DNA from: DASZZV01 sp035544835
GTDB lineage: Bacteria > Acidobacteriota > Thermoanaerobaculia > Gp7-AA8
Reading direction: 5' to 3'
DNA: 9,091 nt
Assembly: GCA_035544835.1 (NCBI GenBank)
Contig: DASZZV010000280.1
Span: forward strand, 1-9,091
Shown here: positions 1 through 6,366 of the stretch, one piece after another
Layout of the letters: each line of letters begins with the position of its first letter
Numbering within the stretch: the first letter of the stretch is position 1
The notes under the pieces: model-generated
The model's database searches: none
Seen by the model: the letters and a program-made list of their open reading frames with translations, nothing else
What the model was told of the DNA's origin: nothing
Translations under genes and position numbers: made by a program

Positions 1-63
1 AGGCGTCACGGATCGTATCGGCAGCCTGATCGATCGACGTCCGCGGAGTAGTCGTTGTAGCCG

Positions 64-774
64 TCAGATCCGCCCGACGCTCTTGCGGTAGTCATCGGCG
101 TCGATGATCACGCGCTCAGTCATCTCGTGAAGCCGGCTTCGAAGTCGCTCGCCAATGCGCTGCTCGAGCCGCTCATCGGACTCGCGCCGTGAATCGTCGG
201 GATAGTTTGTGGTGAAGATCGTCGGCTTCACGTCGTTGTAGCGGCTGTTGACTATGTAGTAGAGCATGTCCTGCACGAAGGCAGTCGGCTTCTGCGAGCC
301 GAGCTCGTCGAGAACCAGAAGATCAGCCTCGAGGATGGGGCGAACGAGCTCTGATTTCGAGGGGGTTTCGTCCGAGCTGAACGACGCGTGCAGCTCCTGG
401 ATGAGATCCTGAAAGTTGCAGAACAGCAGCTTGCCCGGCTTGTCGAGATCGATGATCTCGTGAAGCGCCGACACTGCAAGATGGGTCTTGCCGGCTCCAC
501 AGCCACCGATGAGAAGGAGTCCCATTTCCTGTTGGGGCCAGCCAGCTATGTATTCGGCAATCCGTCGTTTGGCGCTGGAGATGGAGACGTTACCGCGGTC
601 GCGGAAGTTCGAGAGGCGACAGTGGTAATAACGTTTGGGGATCGCCGCTGCGGCAGTCCGGTTCCGACGACGCAGCTCGCCCTGGCACTCGCACGGGCGG
701 GCCTGGAGAGCGCCATCGACTGGTTTCCAGCCGGAGCCGTTGCAGGTAATACAGACGACGGCGCGATCTTCCAT
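64..774 (-). CDS. DnaC/IstB-type AAA+ ATPase with N-terminal cysteine cluster
   Basis: This 236-residue P-loop ATPase belongs to the DnaC/DnaI/IstB group, whose members load replicative helicase or assist transposases. Visible motifs are Walker A GGCGAGKT at residues 90-97, Walker B LLVLDE at 152-157, a sensor-1-like TIFTTNY with Asn190, and an arginine-finger region GERLRSRL at 209-215. The N-terminus has Cys8-x2-Cys11, a GSGW turn and Cys28-x-Cys30, which looks like a small zinc-binding site. Family knowledge suggests a helicase-loader role. No transposase gene or IS end is adjacent, so a chromosomal DnaC-like role is more likely than IstB. The ATG at 772-774 lacks a clear Shine-Dalgarno sequence. 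The gene is divergent from the next one, across a repeat-filled intergenic region. The family call is secure; the exact partner is not. Confidence 0.85.
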   Translation of the reverse strand: MEDRAVVCITCNGSGWKPVDGALQARPCECQGELRRRNRTAAAAIPKRYYHCRLSNFRDRGNVSISSAKRRIAEYIAGWPQQEMGLLLIGGCGAGKTHLAVSALHEIIDLDKPGKLLFCNFQDLIQELHASFSSDETPSKSELVRPILEADLLVLDELGSQKPTAFVQDMLYYIVNSRYNDVKPTIFTTNYPDDSRRESDERLEQRIGERLRSRLHEMTERVIIDADDYRKSVGRI

Positions 775-803
775 GGCGAGATGATATCGGATGTGGGAGG
801 TCG

Positions 804-838
804 GATGTCAGATGTCAGATGTCAGATGCCAGATGTCA
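804..838 (+). repeat. GATGTCA heptamer tandem array, left arm
   Basis: Five head-to-tail 7-bp units start at 804, 811, 818, 825 and 832. The fourth is the variant GATGCCA and the others are GATGTCA; a partial GATG follows at 839-842. The array lies between the ATPase gene and the palindromic element and is mirrored by an inverted array at 992-1019. Because 7 is not a multiple of 3, the GATGTCA strand is open in all frames and the complementary strand (TGACATC) has a TGA in each frame. It creates spurious ORFs but shows no sign of coding. Confidence 0.93.
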
Positions 839-843
839 GATGG

Positions 844-969
844 GTGTCATCCCGAGCGTCGAGCGAGGGATCTGGGCGGGGGCCTCTCGCCCGTGTCATA
901 ACGAACAATGCGGATTGCAGCCAATGTAGGGCCCCCACCCAGATCCCTCGCTGCGGCTCGGGATGACAC
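844..969. repeat. 126-bp palindromic REP/MITE-like element, copy 1
   Basis: A left arm at 844-884 and a right arm at 930-969 are near-perfect inverted repeats of about 40 nt, separated by a 45-nt loop. The arms begin GTGTCATCCCGAGC and continue through a GAGGGATCTGGG block to GGGGGCC. The left arm has GCGTCGAGCG where the right arm, read inverted, has GCCGCAGCG. A C-A mismatch in the GGGCGG/CCACCC segment is shared with copy 2 at 4306-4431, which has exactly the same length. It could form a strong stem in RNA or a cruciform in DNA. It has no coding capacity for a transposase, so any mobility would depend on a protein encoded elsewhere. Confidence 0.88.
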
Positions 970-991
970 TTTGTCGTGAAGCCGGCCGTTC

Positions 992-1019
992 TGGCATCTG
1001 ACATCTGACATCTGACATA
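992..1019 (-). repeat. GATGTCA heptamer array, right arm (inverted)
   Basis: Four 7-bp units read TGGCATC, TGACATC, TGACATC, TGACATA on the plus strand, the inverse complement of the array at 804-838. The GATGCCA variant is fourth from the outside here too (992-998), so the two arrays are mirror images rather than independently expanded. The array ends 10 nt before the ATG of the cyclase-like gene, so any promoter for that gene must overlap it or lie inside the element. Confidence 0.9.
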
Positions 1020-1029
1020 CTCTCCCGTC

Positions 1030-3360
1030 ATGAATCGAGCTTTGTCGACCTATCTCACGCAGAGGCCGGAGAGCTCGCCATTTGTCCTGTCCGTCGATCT
1101 CGAGCGATCCCTTGCGGAGCTCTTTAAGAATCCGGACTGGATCCTGCCTCGCCCCTACAAGATCTTCTATTCCGATGAGAGTCTTGCTCCGACGCTCGGC
1201 TTTCCCGTAAGCGCCACCGAAGGGCTGCGCGACCTGGAGAGCAAGCTGGACCGCTGGCTGGCCGAGGAAGTTCGGTGGCAGGCCGATCGATCCCAGAACA
1301 AAGAGCGCCTTCAGCAGGCTTTCAGCACCTACGTCTCTCTGGTGATGAAGCTGGCCGAGAACGCCATGCTCTCGAACCTGCTGGCTGACTATCACGGTGT
1401 TTTCTGGTTGGCGCACTCGGTCGATCTGTCGCGACACATCACCGGAATTCCGCGGAGGCTCAGCATCATCGACACCAACGTCGGCCGGACGCAGGGCGAC
1501 ACTCTGAAATATCGCATCTTTTCGAAGTGGTCGCTTGAGATGCGCGAACAGATGTCCCAGCTCACGGCGCGACTAGCGCCTGCGCTGGATGGTGAGGAAG
1601 AGCGCGGGCTGCGATTCTTCCGCCTCCTTCAGGAGAATGTCCTCATTCTCACCGAGGAGTTCATCGGTCCCGATCTGCGGGAGCTGAGATCGTTCTTTCA
1701 GGGATACATTCACCGCGACTTCCTGGCCTTCAAGGAGAGTTTCGACCGGCTCTTCGCCACTGTTGCGGAGCTGATCAAGCGGGATCCGACCTTCCGGGGA
1801 GCTGTCACGCTTCTGGGCGTCAACCCCGAGCGGGGGCTGCCTCTGGGGCTGGTGTTCGATTCACGATTTCAGAAATTCATTTTCGAGCATTTAGTGGTCG
1901 AAGAACTGATGACTCGCGAGGAGCGGGAGCAGCTCAGCTCGCTGTCGCGCCGCCTGCAGGAGTACTCGATTCTTCATCAGCTTCGCCGTGCCATCATCTG
2001 GATGACCACGACGCCGAACGGCGACATCCTGCCCGTTGAGAAAGGGCCAGGTGTCAGTTACTCACGCGCTACCAGGCCCATCGACTTCGCACGACCCGGT
2101 GTCGTCGACCCGATGGTCTACCGTTTCGGATTGATGTACGACATCACCGCTTTTTCCGAAACTCTGGGGAATCTGGCGCGGGCCGGGCGCAAGCCGGAAA
2201 TCAGCTCGTATCGGCAGATGGTTTATTTTCAGCGGAAGGTTGGGTCTATCGCCGATCGTCACGTCCTGCAGTTCGAGAAGTTTCTCGGTGACGGCGCTTT
2301 CTACACCACCCGCCGTGCGCTCAGACTCGTCTTTGCAGCTGTGGAGATCCAGCGCTTCTACTCGGAGATGCGCCGCAAGGGATTCGCCTTCAATAAAGGA
2401 CTGCGCCTGGCGCTGAATTTCGGCTACTACCGGCTCCTGCCTATGAAGGGGACACCCGATTCCCCGGAACACGTCATGGAGTTCTACGGTCCCGGCATCA
2501 TCGAGCTCTCCCGTCTCACGACCGGGAAAGCGAACAAGGAGATCGAGGAGATCCAGGGTTTTCTGGTCGCTCACGGCTATGACTCGGCGACCGTTCATCA
2601 GTTCTTCGCTCCGCTGGCTCGAGGAGTCGACGTCGTCGATCGTGAGACGCATCAGCGCGAGTACTACGCCTATGTCAACCAGAACGGTCACCTGGTGAAC
2701 GAGGGGATCGTCGCATCTCTGCTCCTTCTGCAGGAATTGTCGACTGAGCTCACCGTCAATCCCCGGCCGCTGTTCCGCCTGAGGGCGAGTTGGGGCAACT
2801 ACATCGGATTTTCCTCCACGCTGGAAGGCATCGACTTCATTGGATTCCGGCTCCTCGGGGTTGTATCCCTCAAAGGGCTGGAGAAGATCGAGGTCACAGA
2901 AATCGTTCGCTTCCGGCGCGACGATGTGCGTACCGAGCCTATTGAGGAGGAAGAACCGCTTTACAACCTGGTGCGCCAGCAATATCACCAGCCGGATGGT
3001 GGCCCCTCTGCAAAACTCGACGACGAGACCAGTGCCACGGTCAGCGGCGGCGACGCCGAGTTGATGTTGTGCTCGGCGGATCCCGATTCCGACGCCACCT
3101 CGTACATCATCGTCGGCGAGTGGGACGCTCGAACCGATGAGGTCAGGAAATCCGTTCAGCTCGACAATTTCGATCTCGATCTGGTCGGTCTGGTGCTTCC
3201 TCTAACGGCCGAGAGTCTCGAGTCGAGCAGAGAAAAACTGAGAGAGTTTTATCGGACGACGCGGTCATTGCAACCTTGCACCGACATTCCTTTGGGACAC
3301 ATTCGACAACGCTCCAATTTCTTGGCCTTCTTCATAGGCCGGACCATTGAAGGCCTTTGA
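1030..3360 (+). CDS. Large protein with degenerate class III nucleotidyl cyclase-like domain
   Basis: This is a 776-residue protein with no visible signal peptide or membrane segment, so probably cytoplasmic. Residues 1-360 are rich in predicted helix and I do not recognise them. Residues about 363-626 match the class III adenylate/guanylate cyclase pattern. YDITAF (Asp371) resembles the first metal motif, KFLGD (Lys417, Asp421) the purine-lysine and second metal motif, LRLALNFGYY the central strand, YGPGIIELSRL (Glu484 just before, Arg495) the GxxVNxAxRL motif, and LLGVVSLKGLEKIEV the usual C-terminal end. Spacing agrees with known cyclases: Lys is 4 before Asp421, and Arg495 is 4 after the position normally Asn. 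That Asn is Ile491 here. About 70 extra residues sit between Arg495 and the LKGLEK strand. The C-terminal 150 residues are unassigned, with an acidic linker near 636-690. The ATG lacks a Shine-Dalgarno sequence, and an in-frame TGA at 1006-1008 limits upstream starts. purC follows closely. Cyclase ancestry is likely; activity is unproven. Confidence 0.72.
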   Translation: MNRALSTYLTQRPESSPFVLSVDLERSLAELFKNPDWILPRPYKIFYSDESLAPTLGFPVSATEGLRDLESKLDRWLAEEVRWQADRSQNKERLQQAFSTYVSLVMKLAENAMLSNLLADYHGVFWLAHSVDLSRHITGIPRRLSIIDTNVGRTQGDTLKYRIFSKWSLEMREQMSQLTARLAPALDGEEERGLRFFRLLQENVLILTEEFIGPDLRELRSFFQGYIHRDFLAFKESFDRLFATVAELIKRDPTFRGAVTLLGVNPERGLPLGLVFDSRFQKFIFEHLVVEELMTREEREQLSSLSRRLQEYSILHQLRRAIIWMTTTPNGDILPVEKGPGVSYSRATRPIDFARPGVVDPMVYRFGLMYDITAFSETLGNLARAGRKPEISSYRQMVYFQRKVGSIADRHVLQFEKFLGDGAFYTTRRALRLVFAAVEIQRFYSEMRRKGFAFNKGLRLALNFGYYRLLPMKGTPDSPEHVMEFYGPGIIELSRLTTGKANKEIEEIQGFLVAHGYDSATVHQFFAPLARGVDVVDRETHQREYYAYVNQNGHLVNEGIVASLLLLQELSTELTVNPRPLFRLRASWGNYIGFSSTLEGIDFIGFRLLGVVSLKGLEKIEVTEIVRFRRDDVRTEPIEEEEPLYNLVRQQYHQPDGGPSAKLDDETSATVSGGDAELMLCSADPDSDATSYIIVGEWDARTDEVRKSVQLDNFDLDLVGLVLPLTAESLESSREKLREFYRTTRSLQPCTDIPLGHIRQRSNFLAFFIGRTIEGL

Positions 3361-3369
3361 CGGGAGCAC

Positions 3370-4266
3370 TTGGAAAAGATGCCACCAGTCACAACAACCA
3401 ATCTTCCCTTCCCTCTGGAACGCAGAGGAAAAGTCCGCGATGTCTACAGCCTGGGTGAGCACCTGCTATTCGTCGCCACCGATCGCATCTCGGCATTCGA
3501 TGTCGTTCTGTCGCCGGGTATCCCGGACAAGGGCGTAGTTCTCACGCAGATCTCCAATTTCTGGTTTCGCCATTTCCGCGATGTCGAGAACCATCTCGTG
3601 GAGACCGACTTCGAACGTTTTCCTCTGGAAGTCCGTCGACACGACCATCTGCGAGGGCGAAGCATCCTCGTGCGCCGCTGCGAAGTCATTCCCATCGAGT
3701 GCGTGGCCCGCGGATATCTGGCCGGGTCGGGCTACCGAGATTACATGAAGAACGGGAGCATCTGCGGCATTTCATTGCCGGCAGGCATGACGGTCGCGAG
3801 CAAACTGGCCGAGCCGATCTTCACCCCGGCCACGAAGGCCGAGGAAGGGCACGACGAAAACATCTCCTACGACCGGATGGTGGAAATCGTTGGAAATCAA
3901 CGCGCCGAGACGCTTCGTGAGATGACCCTGACGCTTTATCGCGAGGCATCGGATTACGCAGCGACCCGAGGCGTCCTCATCGCAGATACAAAATTCGAAT
4001 TTGGTTTGAGCGGCGATCAGATCATCTGGATCGACGAGGTGCTGACCCCCGACTCATCCCGTTTCTGGCCAGCCGAAAGTTACCAGCAAGGTCAGAACCC
4101 GCCTTCCTACGACAAACAGTTCGTTCGCGACTGGTTGGAGTCCACTGGCTGGGATAAGACCCCGCCTGCGCCGGAGCTACCCTCTGAGGTCGTGGAGAAA
4201 ACGAGGGAGAAGTATCTGGAGGCGTACCGGCAACTTACCGGGGCGGAATTGAAAATTGAAAATTGA
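3370..4266 (+). CDS. purC: Phosphoribosylaminoimidazole-succinocarboxamide synthase (SAICAR synthetase)
   Basis: PurC joins CAIR and aspartate using ATP to make SAICAR in de novo purine synthesis, in the cytosol. The 298 residues fit the longer, yeast Ade1-like class. Motifs include RRGKVRDVYSLG at 18-29, ATDRISAFDVVL at 36-47, CVARGYLAGSGYRDY at 111-125, EPIFTPATKAEEGHDE at 148-163, LIADTKFEFG at 203-212 and WIDEVLTPDSSRF at 220-232. The start is uncertain. TTG 3370 gives the full frame, but ATG 3379 (residue 4) lies 12 nt after GGGAG at 3362-3366, and TTG only 3 nt after it. The gene lies 9-18 nt after the cyclase-like gene and is probably co-transcribed with it. The last codons, encoding ELKIEN and the stop, are built from the TTGAAAA array. 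The catalytic domain is intact, so only the extreme C-terminus is affected. Confidence 0.96.
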   Translation: MEKMPPVTTTNLPFPLERRGKVRDVYSLGEHLLFVATDRISAFDVVLSPGIPDKGVVLTQISNFWFRHFRDVENHLVETDFERFPLEVRRHDHLRGRSILVRRCEVIPIECVARGYLAGSGYRDYMKNGSICGISLPAGMTVASKLAEPIFTPATKAEEGHDENISYDRMVEIVGNQRAETLREMTLTLYREASDYAATRGVLIADTKFEFGLSGDQIIWIDEVLTPDSSRFWPAESYQQGQNPPSYDKQFVRDWLESTGWDKTPPAPELPSEVVEKTREKYLEAYRQLTGAELKIEN

Positions 4267-4276
4267 AAATTGAAAA
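4249..4276 (+). repeat. TTGAAAA heptamer tandem array, left arm, overlapping the purC end
   Basis: Four exact TTGAAAA units start at 4249, 4256, 4263 and 4270. The array supplies the last codons and the TGA stop (4264-4266) of purC. It is mirrored by an inverted array at 4479-4506, and the outer junction GCGGAATTGAAAA occurs perfectly at both ends in inverted orientation. The layout matches the GATGTCA locus at 804-1019, although the heptamer sequence is unrelated. Confidence 0.93.
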
Positions 4277-4305
4277 AGTGGAGCGATCTCGAGAACGCCG
4301 CAGCG

Positions 4306-4431
4306 TGTGTCATCCCGAGCCGCAGCGAGGGATCTGGGCGGGGGCCTTATGCCCTTGGCAATCGACAATGTTGAAGAACCATCATGGAAGGGCCACCACC
4401 CAGATCCCTCGCTGCGGCTCGGGATGACACA
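4306..4431. repeat. 126-bp palindromic REP/MITE-like element, copy 2
   Basis: Arms of 41 nt at 4306-4346 and 4391-4431 are inverted repeats with two mismatches, beginning TGTGTCATCCCGAGCCGC and ending near GGGGGCC. The loop is 44 nt. The arms match copy 1 (844-969) almost base for base, with the same total length and the same C-A mismatch. The loops are alignable only in patches (GCCC, a CAATG block, CCAT/CCAA). Lying between convergent purC and queF, its stem could act as a two-way transcription terminator. That role is inference: there is no U-tract typical of an intrinsic terminator directly after either arm. Confidence 0.88.
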
Positions 4432-4478
4432 TTCCGGACGCATTCACACTCCGATACTCGCCTCAGCTACGTTCCCCT

Positions 4479-4506
4479 TTTTCAATTTTCAATTTGCAAT
4501 TTTCAA
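4479..4506 (-). repeat. TTGAAAA heptamer array, right arm (inverted), overlapping the queF end
   Basis: Four 7-bp units read TTTTCAA, TTTTCAA, TTTGCAA, TTTTCAA on the plus strand, the inverse complement of the array at 4249-4276 with one variant unit at 4493-4499. The outermost unit provides the TGA stop codon of queF (4503-4505). The 47-nt spacer to the palindromic element (4432-4478) shows no recognisable content. Confidence 0.92.
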
Positions 4507-4865
4507 TTCCGCTTCGGCCGGTGCTCGGCCCTCACCACGGTATGGATCCCCCCGCGGACGAGGAAGTCTCCTTCCACCGACATCCAGCGCGGATCGAGTG
4601 CTTCAACTAGATCGGTGAGAATGCGATTTGTGACCGCTTCGTGGAAGGTTCCCTCATCGCGAAATGACCAGAGGTAGAGCTTCAGTGACTTGAGCTCCAC
4701 GCAACGCTGGTCCGGCGTATAGCGAATGCGGACGGTGGCAAAGTCGGGCTGACCGGTCATGGGGCAGACGCAGGTGAACTCCGGAGCCTCGAAAGAGATC
4801 TCGTAGTCGCGTTCCGGGTTCGGGTTGGGAAAGGTGTCGAGTTTCCGGGAGGGTTTCGTCGACAT
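4503..4865 (-). CDS. queF: NADPH-dependent 7-cyano-7-deazaguanine (preQ0) reductase, short form
   Basis: QueF reduces the nitrile of preQ0 to the amine preQ1 with two NADPH, supplying the base later inserted into tRNA as queuosine. The 120-residue length fits the short unimodular T-fold type. Visible motifs are FTCVCPMTGQPDFA with catalytic Cys34 in the VCP context and Asp41, and the QueF signature ELKSLKLYLWSFR at 57-69 with Glu57, followed by EGTFHEAVTN with His75. The ATG at 4863-4865 is 4 nt after the pilT stop and has no good Shine-Dalgarno sequence of its own, which suggests translation coupled to pilT. No other queuosine gene is in the window. The final codon and stop overlap the TTGAAAA array, but the catalytic fold is complete. 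Confidence 0.96.
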   Translation of the reverse strand: MSTKPSRKLDTFPNPNPERDYEISFEAPEFTCVCPMTGQPDFATVRIRYTPDQRCVELKSLKLYLWSFRDEGTFHEAVTNRILTDLVEALDPRWMSVEGDFLVRGGIHTVVRAEHRPKRN

Positions 4866-4869
4866 CGGA

Positions 4870-6348
4870 TCAGCGCTTTGGAGGAGCGGCGCTGCCGCCC
4901 ATCAGCTTCTGGTTGAGCTCCTTGATCCGTTCCTGCAGCTGATTGATCTTGCTCTGGGCATCGGCACGGAGACGTTCGTTCTCACCCTTCAGCCGTGTGA
5001 TCTCATCGTCTTTCTCCGACGTCGTGTTGGCGCGATCGGCCATCATCTGGTCGCGGTATTCGAGGTCGTGACGGAGAGCGTCGAGCTCCTCCTCCTTTTC
5101 CAGGATCCGCATGCGGTTCTTCTCTTCCTGTTCCTCATAGAGCTTCTTGATCTCCATGAGCTCGGTGATCTGCGAGAAATCCGAATACGTGGGCGCCATC
5201 TCAGTTTCCCCCTGTCGAACCCGCTCCTCGATGGTCGGGAACAACTGCCGCAGCTTCAGCGAGAGATCCTCGGGATCGCTGGTCAGCTGCATTGCGTCCT
5301 TATAAGTAATCTTCTGATGTACCAGTAGCGACAGCAGCGACTGATTCATCGACTGCATACGGTAAAACGCGACCGAGCCCTCCATCTCTTCGAGGATGTC
5401 CTTCGTGTTTCCTTCTTCGATGAGCTTGGCGATTTTCGGTGAGTTCCTGAGAATCTCGACGACGGCGGTGAGCTTTCCTTCGACTGTCTTCACGAGTTTC
5501 AGCGAGATGATTCCCCGCAGCACCAGCGAGAGCTGCGAGCGAAGCTGCTTGTGCTGTTCCACCGGGAAGGCGTCGACGATGCGGTCGATGGTCTGTGCGG
5601 CGTTGTTGGTGTGAAGCGTCGAGAAAACCAGATGTCCGGTCTCGGCGCCGGTCAGCACGGTCTGGATCGTCTCGCGATCGCGCATCTCTCCGACCATGAT
5701 GACGTCGGGATCCTGCCGCATGGCGTTGCGCAGCGCATCCTGGAAGGTCGGCGTGTCCGTTCCGACCTCACGCTGTGAAACAGCGGCCACGCGGTCCATG
5801 AACAGAAACTCGATCGGGTCCTCGATCGTGACGATATGCAGAGCCTCGCGCGAAGCGATCTCGAAGATCATGGCCGCAAGCGTCGTCGACTTCCCCGATC
5901 CGGTGGGCCCTGTCACCAGCACCAGTCCGTCGGGAATCTCAGTCATCTCGCGAATGGCCCTGGGAAGCTCCAGCTCGTCGATGCCCTGAATTTGAATGGG
6001 AACTCTACGGAAGACAGCGGCGACGGTTCCGCGCTGCATGTAGATGTTGCCGCGGAATCTGGCCACACCCGGGACGCCATACCCGAGGTCGACTGATTGC
6101 GAAAGCTCGAATTTCTCGCGCTGGATCGGAGTAAGAATAGGCATCAGCAGGCGTTCCAGGTCGGCCGGCTTCAGCGGATCGATCTTGAGCGCGACCAGCT
6201 TCCCGTTGATCCGCAGGAGTGGCGGACGCATCGGCTTGAGATGAAGATCCGAAGCCTCCTGCTGGGACATGAAAATCAGCAGGTCGTTGAGCGTGATCGC
6301 CGGCTGTGCAGCTTCGGGCGCTATCGTCGTCGGGCTTTGAACAGTCAA
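4870..6348 (-). CDS. pilT: PilT-family type IV pilus retraction ATPase with C-terminal coiled-coil extension
   Basis: PilT is the hexameric cytoplasmic motor that depolymerises type IV pili, driving twitching. In order the sequence shows an N-terminal PAS-like region with ASDLHLK at 32-38, Walker A GPTGSGKST at 147-155, the Asp box IVTIEDPIEF at 172-181, the Walker B/catalytic segment DVIMVGEMRD at 215-224 with Glu221, the His box STLHTNN with His246, VLRGIISLKL at 276-285, and an AIRNLIRE-like stretch KIAKLIEEGNT at 305-315. Typical PilT is about 345-370 residues and this protein is 492. Residues about 395-483 are charged and heptad-like, probably a coiled coil, ending in an AAPPKR tail. The start is TTG 6346-6348, 5 nt after GGAG at 6354-6357. 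Only one such ATPase gene is here, so a PilU-like paralogue role cannot be excluded. Confidence 0.9.
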   Translation of the reverse strand: MTVQSPTTIAPEAAQPAITLNDLLIFMSQQEASDLHLKPMRPPLLRINGKLVALKIDPLKPADLERLLMPILTPIQREKFELSQSVDLGYGVPGVARFRGNIYMQRGTVAAVFRRVPIQIQGIDELELPRAIREMTEIPDGLVLVTGPTGSGKSTTLAAMIFEIASREALHIVTIEDPIEFLFMDRVAAVSQREVGTDTPTFQDALRNAMRQDPDVIMVGEMRDRETIQTVLTGAETGHLVFSTLHTNNAAQTIDRIVDAFPVEQHKQLRSQLSLVLRGIISLKLVKTVEGKLTAVVEILRNSPKIAKLIEEGNTKDILEEMEGSVAFYRMQSMNQSLLSLLVHQKITYKDAMQLTSDPEDLSLKLRQLFPTIEERVRQGETEMAPTYSDFSQITELMEIKKLYEEQEEKNRMRILEKEEELDALRHDLEYRDQMMADRANTTSEKDDEITRLKGENERLRADAQSKINQLQERIKELNQKLMGGSAAPPKR

Positions 6349-6353
6349 TGTCT

Positions 6354-6357
6354 CTCC
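6354..6357 (-). promoter_or_regulatory. Shine-Dalgarno site for pilT
   Basis: On the minus strand GGAG lies 5 nt before the TTG at 6346-6348. This spacing is the reason for choosing a non-ATG start for PilT. Confidence 0.65.
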
Positions 6358-6366
6358 GAGGGGGGT

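Noticed and set aside
1..63. Possible next gene downstream of the ATPase on the minus strand
   Set aside because: One frame is open to the edge and encodes a plausible SIDQAADTIRDA stretch, slightly like a purine nucleoside phosphorylase N-terminus, but no ATG, GTG or TTG precedes it and too little sequence is present to call a gene.
388..966. Plus-strand open frame running from the ATPase gene into the repeat
   Set aside because: Its first part is antisense to the ATPase and its end is a translation of the GATGTCA array and palindrome, giving low-complexity MSDVRCQ-type peptide.
804..1019. CRISPR array or plasmid-type iterons
   Set aside because: Units are only 7 bp with no spacers, and no cas or replication initiator gene is nearby. 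The inverted pairing around a palindrome fits neither.
822..1437. Minus-strand open frames containing HPEPQRG-like peptides
   Set aside because: These are translations of the palindromic element and heptamers, a common source of spurious predicted proteins, and they overlap the cyclase-like gene antisense.
2062..2988. Minus-strand open frame of 308 codons inside the cyclase-like gene
   Set aside because: It is antisense to a frame carrying recognisable cyclase motifs; it has no motif or ribosome binding site of its own.
4177..4677. Open frames across the second repeat locus on both strands
   Set aside because: They translate palindrome arms and heptamers or run antisense to queF and purC; no support for a real gene between 4267 and 4502.
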